Shown: piece by piece, positions 16,234-25,320 of the stretch | Numbering within the stretch: the first letter of the stretch is position 1 | Layout: each line of letters opens with the position of its first letter | Assembly (NCBI GenBank): GCA_036555745.1 | Contig: DATBKV010000190.1 | Location: 1 to 64,000 of the forward strand | Direction: 5' to 3' | Length of the DNA: 64,000 nt | Source of the DNA: VAZQ01 sp036555745 | Lineage (GTDB): Bacteria > Pseudomonadota > Alphaproteobacteria > Rhizobiales > Xanthobacteraceae | Made by a program: the position numbers and the translations under genes | Notes under the pieces: model-generated | What the model was told of the DNA's origin: nothing | Seen by the model: the letters and a program-made list of their open reading frames with translations, nothing else | The model's database searches: none

Positions 16234-17166
16234 TCATTTCCCCGTGCTGGTCTTGTCGGGGTGCTCTGGACCTTGCACCGGCGGCAATGATTTCACGTAG
16301 GCCGCAATGGCAGCGCGGTCCTCCGGAGGAAGCTTAGACGTGTTGTCGACCACGGCGGTCATCGCTCCACCAACCGAATCGCCGTCGGGCATATCCCCGC
16401 TCTCGAGGATGCGCTCGATATCGCGTTCCGAGTAATCCCCGATCCCTGCCTGGGTGATGTTAGGGACCCAGCCGTCACCGCCTTCCGGATCCGGACCGCC
16501 GGCGAAGCGCTGGCTGTCGACGACCGCTCCGAGCGCGTTGCGCGGGCTGTGACACTCCGCACAGTGGCCGGGGCCGTTGACCAGGTAGGCGCCGCGATTC
16601 CATTGCGCCGATTTCGCAGGCGCGGACTTGAAGGGCTGGCCGTCGAGAAACAGGAATTTCCAGGCGCCGAGCATGCGGCGGATGCCGAAATAGATCGGCA
16701 GCTCGTGATCGCGAACCTTGCCCTGCACCGGGGGCAGCGTCCTGAGATAGGCGAACAGATCGCGCAGGTCCTCGAGCCGCATATGCTGGTAAGAAGTGTA
16801 GGGAAACGCCGGATAGTAGTGCGTGCGGGCGGGTGAAGTGCCCTTCCACATGGCGGTCACGAAATTGGCCTCGCTCCAGGCGCCGATCCCGTCGTGCGGG
16901 TCCGACGAGATGTTGGGAACGAAGAACGTGCCGAATGCCGTTTTCAGCCCGCGGCCGCCGCCGAGCCTGGTCTTGTCCTCTTGATTTGGAGTGGCGTGAC
17001 ACGATGAACAGCCACCGGCGTGGAACATGGTCTCGCCGTTGCCGAGATCGGGGGTGTGCGGCGGGAGCGCATTCGCGGACACCGTGACCGGGACGGTGAT
17101 TAACCAGAACACCGCAGCCCCGATCAGCACGAGGATCGCCGCAAGAATCACGAGCTTGCGCAGCAT
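16234..17166 (-). CDS. Membrane-anchored di-heme cytochrome c
   Basis: The product is 310 residues. An N-terminal transmembrane anchor (KLVILAAILVLIGAAVFWLI) leads to two periplasmic cytochrome c domains, each with a heme motif: CSSCH in the first half and CAECH in the second. Candidate axial Met residues follow each domain (for example the RRMLGAW and GGAMTAV regions). The layout matches class I di-heme cytochromes that serve alcohol/aldehyde dehydrogenases or act as electron shuttles. The ATG at 17166 is chosen because it places the anchor at the start. It follows the cytochrome c' type gene by 102 bases on the same strand, so co-expression is plausible. Confidence 0.88.
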   Translation of the reverse strand: MLRKLVILAAILVLIGAAVFWLITVPVTVSANALPPHTPDLGNGETMFHAGGCSSCHATPNQEDKTRLGGGRGLKTAFGTFFVPNISSDPHDGIGAWSEANFVTAMWKGTSPARTHYYPAFPYTSYQHMRLEDLRDLFAYLRTLPPVQGKVRDHELPIYFGIRRMLGAWKFLFLDGQPFKSAPAKSAQWNRGAYLVNGPGHCAECHSPRNALGAVVDSQRFAGGPDPEGGDGWVPNITQAGIGDYSERDIERILESGDMPDGDSVGGAMTAVVDNTSKLPPEDRAAIAAYVKSLPPVQGPEHPDKTSTGK

Positions 17167-17268
17167 CGGCCCTCGTCTCCGTTGATGGCTGGCATGGGTA
17201 CTGGCGCGGGCGCATGCGAAGGGCGGCACGTCACGCAGACGGCCGCCCCCAATGCCGCCGGAAAATGA

Positions 17269-17703
17269 TTACGACGTCTTCTTGCGGTAGGTCTGATGGC
17301 AGCCGCCGCAGTTCTTGCGCACCTCGGTGATCTGAATCTTGAAGGTACCGGAATCTTTGGTGGCTGCGGCGGCAGCCTTGGCGTCGCTGGCAAGCTTGGC
17401 AAGGCGGGCATTGAAATCCGCCTTGTTTTCCCAAACGGGCGGCAACGCTGCGGTATCGCCGCTCTTGGAATTGTCGGGGAACAGCGCCGGGGCCTTCTCG
17501 CCGGCCTCAACAAAAGTAGCGAATACCTTCTTGGCCTGCTCGAGATCGAACGGTCGCTTCCCTTCCAGCATCTCGGTGGCGATCTTGTTCTCGTCGCCGT
17601 TCGCCTTCATCAGGGCCTTGCGGGCGGCGATCGGATCGCTTTGGGCCACCAGTGCGGTGGCGCCGAATGCGAGCACTGCAACGGCAAGCGCGCTACGGAT
17701 CAT
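17269..17703 (-). CDS. Cytochrome c' (class II c-type cytochrome)
   Basis: The product is 144 residues. A signal peptide (IRSALAVAVLAFGATALVAQS) precedes a four-helix-bundle cytochrome. The single heme motif CGGCH lies at the C-terminus in EVRKNCGGCHQTYRKKTS, the defining placement of class II cytochromes. The N-terminal helix has PIAARKALMKANGDENK, where the usual axial Met of cytochrome c-556 would be Met in this helix. The middle contains ALFPDNSKSGDT and LPPVWENKADFNARL, both typical. The family binds NO or CO or acts as an electron carrier. It sits directly upstream of the di-heme cytochrome gene. Confidence 0.92.
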   Translation of the reverse strand: MIRSALAVAVLAFGATALVAQSDPIAARKALMKANGDENKIATEMLEGKRPFDLEQAKKVFATFVEAGEKAPALFPDNSKSGDTAALPPVWENKADFNARLAKLASDAKAAAAATKDSGTFKIQITEVRKNCGGCHQTYRKKTS

Positions 17704-18000
17704 CTCTTGCTCCCTCGCTGAATTGGTGTCCGCGCCGGTGGCACGGTTGGGTGGGCACCGCGGTAAACACCGCATAGACTTTTGTTATTCCAAGATGATT
17801 GGACAATTGCGGACGGCGCGGCGCCGATCACGATTTCGTGAACAGGGCTGCCCGGCCTTCGAAATCCCGGCCTCGCCGCTGCGGCCTCGCCGCCATCTCC
17901 TGGTGGCGGATGGGATAACCTCGCCACAGCGTGTCGAGCACGGCATTCATCACCGGAGCGCGCTGCCGAAACCGAATTTGGCCGGCGGCATGGCGCGCGC

Positions 18001-21000
18001 CTATTGCGCAGGCGCGGGCGGTGCCGGCGGCGCCACCGTCGCGCGCCGGCGGCGCTTGGCCTTTTGCGCGATCCAGCGGCAGACCACGTAGAAGATCGGC
18101 GTGAAGATCAGCCCGAACGCGGTCACCCCGATCATGCCCGCGAATACCGTCGTCCCGAGGGTCTGGCGCAATTCCGCTCCTGCGCCGATCGCCCAAACCA
18201 ACGGCATGACACCGAAAATGAACGCAAGCGACGTCATCAAGATGGGACGCAGCCGCAGCCGCGCCGCCTCCACCGCGGCCGTCAATCGATCGCGACCTTG
18301 ATCTTCGAGTTGCTTGGCAAATTCCACGATCAGGATCGCGTTCTTGGCGGCGAGCCCGATCAGCACGATGAATCCTACCTGGGTCAGGATATTGTTGTCC
18401 TGGCCACGCAGGATCACACCGCTGATCGAGGCCACGAGACACATCGGCACGATCAGGATCACTGCCAGCGGGAGCGTCAAGCTTTCGAATTGCGCAGCGA
18501 GCACGAGAAAGACGAACACGACCGCGAGGACAAAGGCAAAAAGCGCAGTGCTCCCTGCCTTGATCTGCTGAAAGGCCAGCGTCGTCCATTCGTATCCGAA
18601 CCCATCGGGCAGCGTTTCAGCCGCAATCTTCTCCAATGCCGCAATGGCTTGGCCCTGTGAGAAGCCCGGTACCGCCGTGGCATCGAGCTCAGCTGCGGGA
18701 TACAGGTTGTAGCGCGGCACCCGATAGGGGCCCGCGATGTCGCGGACCGTCGTGAACGACCCAAGCGGCACCGTTTCCCCGCTCGAATTGCGCACGCGGA
18801 TCTTCAGAATGTCGCTGGGATCGCGCCGGTGGGCAGCATCGGCTTGCGCGGTGACGCGGAATGTGCGCCCGAGCAGGTTGAAATCATTGACGTAAGCTGA
18901 GCCGACGAAGACCTGAAGCGCGGCAAACACGTCGGCGACGTTGATCCCGAGCAGCTGGGCCTTGGTGCGATCGATGTCGAGATAGAGTTGCGGAGTCGAG
19001 TTCTCGAACAGGGTGAACACCTGCGTCAGGCCGGGGGTCTGCGCCGCCCGGCTCACCATCGCACGGGTGGCCTCAAGCAGGGCCTGCGAGCCGTGGGCGG
19101 CACGATCCTCGACCATCATGCGAACGCCGCCGGCATTGCCGATGCCGGCGACCGGCGGCGGCTGGATCACCAGGATCAACGCCTCCTGAAAGCCGGCGAG
19201 CCGCTTGAACAGCTCACCCGTGATACCGGCGGCCGACTGCTTGGGATCGCGCGCGCGCTCGTCCCAGGGAGCGAGCGTAAGAAAGACCGCGCCCGAATTC
19301 GGAGCCTGCGTGAAGGTTGCGCCGTTGAATCCGACGATGTTGACCGCGTGCGCGACCCCAGATGTCTTGAGGCAGACGTCAACGACCCGCTGCTGGATCG
19401 CGTCGGTCCGCGACAGCGAGGCGCCCGGCGGCAGCTGGACCACCACGATCAGATAGCCGCGGTCCACCTGCGGAATGAAGCCGGTCGGAGTCTTGCGAAA
19501 CTCGTTGAGCCCATAGGCCAGGATGCCGACATAGACGATCAGCATGATGACGACGAACCGCACGGCGCGCGCGATCAGCCAATGATAACCTCCGGCGAGC
19601 CGCTCGAAGCCCCAGTTGAAGCCGCGGAAGAAGCCGCGGAGCGGCCACAGCCACCATGCCCGGCTCTGCCTGGCGCGACGCGGCTTGAGCAACAACGCGC
19701 ACATCGCCGGCGATAGCGTCAAGGACACGATCAGCGAAATGATCGTCGCGCCGGCGATGGTGAGAGCAAATTGACGATAGAACTGCCCGGAAATGCCGGT
19801 GATGAACGCGGAAGGAACGAACACGGCGCACAGCACGAGCGCGATCGCGATCAGCGCCGCACCGACCTCGTCCATGCTCTTGTAGGCGGCTTCACGCGGG
19901 GACAAGCCGGCTTCGATGTTGCGCTCAACGTTCTCCACCACGACGATCGCGTCGTCGACCACGATTCCGATCGCCAGCACTAGCCCGAACAGGGACAGAT
20001 TGTTCAGCGTAAACCCGAACAGCACCATGAAAAAGAAGGTGCCGATCAGCGACACCGGAATGGCGACGATGGGAATGACGGCGGCGCGCCAGGTCTGCAG
20101 GAACAGGATGACCACCAAGACCACGAGCAGCATGGCCTCGCCGATGGTCTCGGTCACCGCGTTGACCGACTCCTGAATGAATTGGGTTGGATTGTAGACG
20201 ATGGCGTATTTGATCCCGGGCGGGAACCGCTTGGCTAGCTGCTCCATCGTATCGGTGATGTTCTTCGCCGTCGCCAGCGCGTTCGAGCCGGGTCGCTGAA
20301 AGATCGCCAAGGCGACGGCGGGATCGCGGTCGAGATAGGAATTGGACGTGTAGTCCTGCGCGGCGAGCTCGATGCGCGCCACGTCCTTGAGACGAACCAC
20401 GGCGCGCGGGGTCTGCTTCACCACGATGTTGGCGAATTCACCGGGGTTGGCGAGGCGTCCGAGCGTCTGCACGGCGAGCTGAAACGCGCCCTGCTTCGGC
20501 ATCGGCGGCTGGTCAAGCACCCCGCCCGCCACTTGCACGTTCTGGGCCTGTAGCGCCTGCACGACGTCGCTGGCGGTCAGGCCCACGGTTTGCAGCCGAT
20601 CGGGGTCGGCCCAGATGCGCATCGAATAATCCCGGCTGCCGAATACGGTGATCGAGCCGACCCCGTCGATGCGCGTGACTGTGTCGGTGATGGCAAGCGT
20701 GGCATAGTTGGAGATGAACAAGCTGTCGCGCGACTTGTCCGGGGAATAGAGATGCACGACCATCATGAGGTCGGGCGAGCTCTTGGTGACGGTCACGCCG
20801 ATATTGCGCACGTCGGCCGGCAGGCGGGGCTGCGCGATCGCCACCCGGTTCTGCACCTGCACCTGCGCGACATCGAGATTGGTGCCAAGATCGAAGGTGA
20901 CGGCGATCGAGAATCGACCGTCCGCCGTCGAATTCGAGGACATGTAGATCATGTTCTCGACGCCGTTGATCTGCTGCTCGATCGGGGTGACCACGGTCGA

Positions 21001-21180
21001 GGCGACGACGTCGGCGCTGGCTCCCGGATATTGGCCCGATACGTTGATGATGGGCGGGGCGATCTCCGGATATTGCGCGACCGGCAGCCGCACGAACGAT
21101 ACCACCCCGAGGATCACAAAAACCACGGAGACGACAGCGGCGAAGATCGGGCGGTCGATGAAAAAATGCGAAATGCGCAT
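18001..21180 (-). CDS. RND efflux pump inner-membrane subunit, HAE1 family
   Basis: The product is 1059 residues, the expected length for an AcrB-type proton-driven exporter with 12 membrane helices and two large periplasmic loops. It starts with ISHFFIDRPIFAAVVSVV, contains the proton-relay Asp pair in GIVVDDAIVVVENVERN, and the second-half Lys in GLAAKNAILIVEFAKQLE. LPVAQYPEIAPP and NEFRKTPTGFIPQVDRGY are standard. The membrane-fusion-protein gene lies 16 bases upstream in the same direction, so the two form an operon. An outer-membrane TolC partner is not encoded here. Specificity (drugs, dyes or lipids) cannot be read from the sequence. Confidence 0.96.
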   Translation of the reverse strand: MRISHFFIDRPIFAAVVSVVFVILGVVSFVRLPVAQYPEIAPPIINVSGQYPGASADVVASTVVTPIEQQINGVENMIYMSSNSTADGRFSIAVTFDLGTNLDVAQVQVQNRVAIAQPRLPADVRNIGVTVTKSSPDLMMVVHLYSPDKSRDSLFISNYATLAITDTVTRIDGVGSITVFGSRDYSMRIWADPDRLQTVGLTASDVVQALQAQNVQVAGGVLDQPPMPKQGAFQLAVQTLGRLANPGEFANIVVKQTPRAVVRLKDVARIELAAQDYTSNSYLDRDPAVALAIFQRPGSNALATAKNITDTMEQLAKRFPPGIKYAIVYNPTQFIQESVNAVTETIGEAMLLVVLVVILFLQTWRAAVIPIVAIPVSLIGTFFFMVLFGFTLNNLSLFGLVLAIGIVVDDAIVVVENVERNIEAGLSPREAAYKSMDEVGAALIAIALVLCAVFVPSAFITGISGQFYRQFALTIAGATIISLIVSLTLSPAMCALLLKPRRARQSRAWWLWPLRGFFRGFNWGFERLAGGYHWLIARAVRFVVIMLIVYVGILAYGLNEFRKTPTGFIPQVDRGYLIVVVQLPPGASLSRTDAIQQRVVDVCLKTSGVAHAVNIVGFNGATFTQAPNSGAVFLTLAPWDERARDPKQSAAGITGELFKRLAGFQEALILVIQPPPVAGIGNAGGVRMMVEDRAAHGSQALLEATRAMVSRAAQTPGLTQVFTLFENSTPQLYLDIDRTKAQLLGINVADVFAALQVFVGSAYVNDFNLLGRTFRVTAQADAAHRRDPSDILKIRVRNSSGETVPLGSFTTVRDIAGPYRVPRYNLYPAAELDATAVPGFSQGQAIAALEKIAAETLPDGFGYEWTTLAFQQIKAGSTALFAFVLAVVFVFLVLAAQFESLTLPLAVILIVPMCLVASISGVILRGQDNNILTQVGFIVLIGLAAKNAILIVEFAKQLEDQGRDRLTAAVEAARLRLRPILMTSLAFIFGVMPLVWAIGAGAELRQTLGTTVFAGMIGVTAFGLIFTPIFYVVCRWIAQKAKRRRRATVAPPAPPAPAQ

Positions 21181-21196
21181 GGGCCGGCCAGCCCCG

Positions 21197-22378
21197 TCAA
21201 TTGGTCTTGGCTTGCGGGCTGCTGCTCGCCTGCGGTGGTGCCGCCTGCTCCTCGGGCGTGACTTTTTGCCCCGCGCGCACCCGCATCAAACCGTTCACCA
21301 CGACATGGTCGTCGGGCGAGACGCCTTCCTTAATCACGCGCAGCTCATCCACCACCTGCCCCAGTTTCACGAACCGCTGCCGAGCAACGCCGTCCTGGTC
21401 GACGACATAGATGAATTTACGCACCTGCTCGGTGCCGATGGCGGCGTCCGGAACCATGAGGGCCTCGTACGGTGACGAAGCGGGCACCTGCACGCGCGCG
21501 AACATGCCGGGCGTGAACAGTCCGTCGGAATTGGAGAATTGCGCGCGCCCGCGGATCGTGCCGGTGGCGCGGTCGATGACGTTGTCGATGAACTCCATCC
21601 TTCCGGAGTGCGCAAAGTCCGGCTCGTCGATCAACTTGAGCCTGACCGGCACGTTGCCGCGGCCGGTCACGTCGGTCGTGCCGTCCCTGGCCAACCGCTC
21701 GTAACGCAGCAGCGACGCCTCGTCGAAGGTGAATTCGAGGCGGATCGGATCGATCGAGACGATCGTGGCCAGCAGCGTGGTCGAGCCGCCGGTGCCGCCG
21801 GTCACCAAATTGCCCGGCGTCACGCGCCGGTCGCCGATGCGACCGGTGATAGGAGCTCTCAGTTCCGTGAACTCCAGATCGAGCTCAGCCTGGCGGACCA
21901 TCGCTTCGCTCGCCGCGACCGCGCTTTGAGCGTTGCGAAACGCTTGTGAGCGCTGCTCGAAGATCTGCTCGCTGATGGTGCGGTCGCGCAGGAGCTGCTG
22001 GCCGCGCGTGAGATCGGCTTGGGTGAAGACGACGTTGGACTTGGCGGTTTCCAGATTGGCGCGCGCCTGATCGAGCGTGTTCTGGAACGGCCGCTTGTCG
22101 ATGGTGAACAGCAGGTCGCCCTTCTTCACGATCTGGCCGTCCTCGAAATGCACCTTGTCGAGATAACCGGACACGCGCGCCCGCACCTCGACCACGTCGA
22201 TAGCGACGAAGCGGCCGACATATTCGTCCTGATCGATGATGGTGCGCTTGACCGGCTTGGCGACCGTCACCTTCGGCGGCGGTGGCGCCGCCTGCTGCTG
22301 GCTTCGACCGCAGGACGCGATCAGGGGCGCCAAACCGATCAAAAGCACCGCAGCGAGGACTCGGGGGGCGGGCGACAT
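21197..22378 (-). CDS. RND efflux membrane fusion protein (lipoprotein)
   Basis: The product is 393 residues of the HlyD/AcrA family. The N-terminus has a lipobox (LAPLIASCGRS) predicting lipid anchoring to the inner membrane, followed by a proline linker. Biotinyl-lipoyl halves flank an alpha-helical hairpin: VSGYLDKVHFEDGQIVKKGD and LRAPITGRIGDRRVTPGNLV, with the hairpin LDQARANLETAKSNV between. The beta-barrel and membrane-proximal domains follow, ending with DDHVVVNGLMRVRAGQKV. ATG 22378 is used; an ATG seven codons earlier also keeps the frame. It is the first gene of the two-gene RND operon, divergent from the HtrA-like gene. Confidence 0.94.
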   Translation of the reverse strand: MSPAPRVLAAVLLIGLAPLIASCGRSQQQAAPPPPKVTVAKPVKRTIIDQDEYVGRFVAIDVVEVRARVSGYLDKVHFEDGQIVKKGDLLFTIDKRPFQNTLDQARANLETAKSNVVFTQADLTRGQQLLRDRTISEQIFEQRSQAFRNAQSAVAASEAMVRQAELDLEFTELRAPITGRIGDRRVTPGNLVTGGTGGSTTLLATIVSIDPIRLEFTFDEASLLRYERLARDGTTDVTGRGNVPVRLKLIDEPDFAHSGRMEFIDNVIDRATGTIRGRAQFSNSDGLFTPGMFARVQVPASSPYEALMVPDAAIGTEQVRKFIYVVDQDGVARQRFVKLGQVVDELRVIKEGVSPDDHVVVNGLMRVRAGQKVTPEEQAAPPQASSSPQAKTN

Positions 22379-22590
22379 GGGGCTGGCGGGCAAGATCATG
22401 AGGAATGCCGGCGATATATGGGCAGGACCGCTCCTCCGGCCCAGGGGGTCGCGCGCTTGTGAACGGCGGCCGTGCTCTTCCCCGACGGCATCGAGCACCC
22501 CATATCTGCGATCAAGCCCCAAGTCCACCTTGCTCTTGCACACGGCGCCTGGTCCTGCCGGCGACGCATTTCCGCGCCAGGGTTAGTCTC

Positions 22591-23589
22591 ATGCTCGACA
22601 GACCAGCTTCGGTTTCTTCAAGCTCTCCGCTACCCGTCCCGCCCGAGGACGAGGCTCTGCTGGACGCCTATTCGCGCGCCGTTATCGATGTCGTGGACCG
22701 CGTCGGCGCGGCCGTGGTTCGGCTCGATGTCAGGCCAGGCGGCGAGCGCCGCCACGGCGGCACCGGGTCGGGCGTCGTCGTGGCGCCCGACGGCCTCATC
22801 CTTACCAACAGCCACGTCGTCGACGGCGCGACGGCGGTCGGCGTCGCCACCGTCGAGGGACGCAGCCTGACCGCGCGCGTGGTCGGCGACGACCCCGACA
22901 CGGATCTGGCCCTCGTGCGGGTCGACACGCCGGTAACTTTGCCGGCGGCCACACTCGGCAATTCCAAGCTGCTCAAGCGCGGCCAGCTAGTGATTGCGAT
23001 CGGCAATCCGCTCGGGTTCGAGTCGACCGTGACCACGGGCGTGGTGTCGGCGCTCGGCCGCTCGCTGCGGGCGCGTTCGGGCCGGCTGATCGACGACGTG
23101 ATCCAGACCGACGCCGCGCTCAACCCTGGCAATTCCGGTGGCCCGCTCGTCTCCTCGCACGGCGAGGTGGTCGGCATCAACACCGCCGTCATCATGGGTG
23201 CGCAAGGCATCTGCTTTGCGGTGGCATCGAACACCGCCAGCTTCGTGCTCGGCGAGTTGGTGCGGCACGGTCGGGTACGGCGCGCCTATATCGGCATCGC
23301 GGCGCAGCAGTTCGCGCTCTCGCGCCGGCGGCGACATGCGGCCGGCATCGCCCAGGAAAGCGCGGTGATGATCGCCACCGTCGAGCCGGACAGCCCGGCG
23401 GCGCGGGCCGGGCTCGTCGCGGGAGACATCATCCTGGCGCTCGATGGCAGCGCGGTGACTGGCGCCGACGATCTCATTCGCAACCTCGCCGGCGACAAAA
23501 TCGGGCGCCGGGTCGAAATCGAACTCTTGCGCAACGGCAGCCGCCACCTGGTGTCGCTGGTGCCGGACGAGCGCCGGCAGCGCGGCTGA
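22591..23589 (+). CDS. HtrA/DegP-like trypsin-type serine protease with one PDZ domain
   Basis: The product is 332 residues. The catalytic triad is His75 (LTNSHVVDG), Asp105 (DDPDTDLALVR) and Ser182 (LNPGNSGGPLV). One PDZ domain follows (VEPDSPAARAGLVAGDIILAL). No signal peptide or transmembrane anchor is visible at the N-terminus, which starts LDRPASVSSSSPLP. Either it is cytoplasmic or exported by another route, which is atypical for the usually periplasmic HtrA group. The stop codon abuts the end of murJ, which is convergent. Role: protein quality control or regulated proteolysis, by family. Confidence 0.93.
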   Translation: MLDRPASVSSSSPLPVPPEDEALLDAYSRAVIDVVDRVGAAVVRLDVRPGGERRHGGTGSGVVVAPDGLILTNSHVVDGATAVGVATVEGRSLTARVVGDDPDTDLALVRVDTPVTLPAATLGNSKLLKRGQLVIAIGNPLGFESTVTTGVVSALGRSLRARSGRLIDDVIQTDAALNPGNSGGPLVSSHGEVVGINTAVIMGAQGICFAVASNTASFVLGELVRHGRVRRAYIGIAAQQFALSRRRRHAAGIAQESAVMIATVEPDSPAARAGLVAGDIILALDGSAVTGADDLIRNLAGDKIGRRVEIELLRNGSRHLVSLVPDERRQRG

Positions 23590-25167
23590 TCACTCGGCCA
23601 GCGGAAGCGTCGGAGGCAACGGTTTTTGGGGGCGCCGCTTTCGCGCCTGCAGCGCTGCCAGCCATTGGCGTCCGAACAGCGCAAGCACGGCCGCGAGGTA
23701 GACGCCGCCACCGATCAGCGCGAGCACGGCAAGCGTGCTCTCGTCCCGCCAGGCGTGCCAGTCCGCGAACAGGCGCGCGACCGGCCCGTATGTCAGCCAC
23801 AGCACGATGGCGAGCGCAAGACCGGCGGCGGCAAAGCGCGCGATCGCGCCCCGCAGGCCCGCGTCGAAGGCGAAATAATCGCGGCGCACGGCGAACCAGA
23901 CGACCAGTCCGAGATTGAGCCAGGCGCCGATCGAGGTGGCGAGCGCAAGTCCGACCTGCGCCAGCTGTCCCATCAGCATGATCTTGAGAGCGACATTGAC
24001 TGCAACCGCCGTGAGCGACGCCTTGACCGGCGTGGCGGTGTCGCCGCGGGCGAGAAAGGGCGCCGTCACGCTGCGAATGAGAACGAATGGAAGGAGTCCG
24101 AGGGCATAGGCGGCAAGCGTGCGTCCGGCCGCGGTGGCATCTGCCGCCGTGAACTTCCCGCGCATGAACAGCGCGCGCATGATGAGGTCGGGGATCAATA
24201 AGAACGCGACGAGGCACGGGATCGAAAGCAGCAAAGTGAGCTCGATCGCCCGGTTCTGGGCGCGACGTGCGCCGCGTTCGTCGCCGGCAGCGATCCGGCT
24301 CGCCATCTCCGGCAGCAGCACGGTCCCAACCGCGATACCGATCACGCCGATCGGGAGCTGGTTGAGCCGATCGGCGTAGTACAGCGCGGACAAGGCGCCG
24401 GCGGCCAGGAAGCTTGCGATGATGGTGTCGGCGAACAGCGCGATCTGCACTCCGGCCGAACCGATGGTCGCTGGGATGAGCGCCTTGAAGAAGCGACGAA
24501 CGTCGTCGTCCCACTTCGGCCAGCGGAACATCGTCAGCACTCCCTGGCGCCAGGCGTCACCGCCGACCAGCAGGACCTCGAGGAAGCCGGCGATCAGCAC
24601 GCCCCAGGCCGCAGCGTGGCCGGGGGTGGGAAATAAAGCCGCCGTCAACAGCGTCGCCATCATGGACAGGTTGAGCAGGATGGGCGCGGCCGCGGCTGCG
24701 GCGAAGCGGGAGAGCGCATTGAGAATGCCGCCGTAGAGCGTCACCAGGGAAACCAGCAACAGGTAGGGAAACGTGATTCGGGTGAGATCAACCGCCAGCG
24801 CGAAGCGGCGAGGGTCGTCGGAAAATCCTGGTGCCAGCAGCGAAATCACCGCCGGTGTGAACAGGAGCGCGCCGGCGAGCAGCACGATCTCGCTCGCGAA
24901 CAGCAGCGTGAACACCCGGTCGCCGAACAGCTTGGCCGGATCGGGCCCGCCCTGCTGGCGGATGCGCGCATACGCCGGCACAAACGCGGCATTGAAGGCG
25001 CCCTCGGCGAAGATCGCGCGGAAGTGGTTGGGCAGCCGCAGCGCGACGAAAAAGGCGTCCGCTATCGGCCCGGCTCCGAGCACCGCCGCCAGCACGATGT
25101 CGCGCGCAAAGCCGGTAAGGCGCGACAGCAGCGTCAGTCCGCCGACGGTGAAGATGCGTCCGATCAT
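23590..25167 (-). CDS. murJ: Lipid II flippase MurJ
   Basis: The product is 525 residues with about 14 membrane helices. It belongs to the MATE/MVF superfamily that flips lipid II across the inner membrane for peptidoglycan synthesis. Signature parts: GRIFTVGGLTLLSRLTGFARD, ADAFFVALRLPNHFRAIFAEG, AFNAAFVPAY, DRLNQLPIGVIGIAVGTVLLPEM and RSVTAPFLARGDTATP. The charged cavity Arg residues of MurJ are present in the first helices. The length is normal and the gene is complete. Its stop lies immediately beside the HtrA-like stop (convergent, no gap). It stands at the border of the polysaccharide region, but as a cell-wall housekeeping gene. Confidence 0.95.
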   Translation of the reverse strand: MIGRIFTVGGLTLLSRLTGFARDIVLAAVLGAGPIADAFFVALRLPNHFRAIFAEGAFNAAFVPAYARIRQQGGPDPAKLFGDRVFTLLFASEIVLLAGALLFTPAVISLLAPGFSDDPRRFALAVDLTRITFPYLLLVSLVTLYGGILNALSRFAAAAAAPILLNLSMMATLLTAALFPTPGHAAAWGVLIAGFLEVLLVGGDAWRQGVLTMFRWPKWDDDVRRFFKALIPATIGSAGVQIALFADTIIASFLAAGALSALYYADRLNQLPIGVIGIAVGTVLLPEMASRIAAGDERGARRAQNRAIELTLLLSIPCLVAFLLIPDLIMRALFMRGKFTAADATAAGRTLAAYALGLLPFVLIRSVTAPFLARGDTATPVKASLTAVAVNVALKIMLMGQLAQVGLALATSIGAWLNLGLVVWFAVRRDYFAFDAGLRGAIARFAAAGLALAIVLWLTYGPVARLFADWHAWRDESTLAVLALIGGGVYLAAVLALFGRQWLAALQARKRRPQKPLPPTLPLAE

Positions 25168-25320
25168 CGCCGTGGCCTATTGCGCAGCGGTGTGGCGAGA
25201 ATCGAGCCCCCGATCATAGCCGCCCCAGCGGGCCGATGCGGGCGGCGGTTCGCCGGCTTCGAAGGCCGTAGTGCCGGTTCCCGCCTGGCGGCGCATAGCC
25301 GCGGCCGGGGCGATAGTTCG

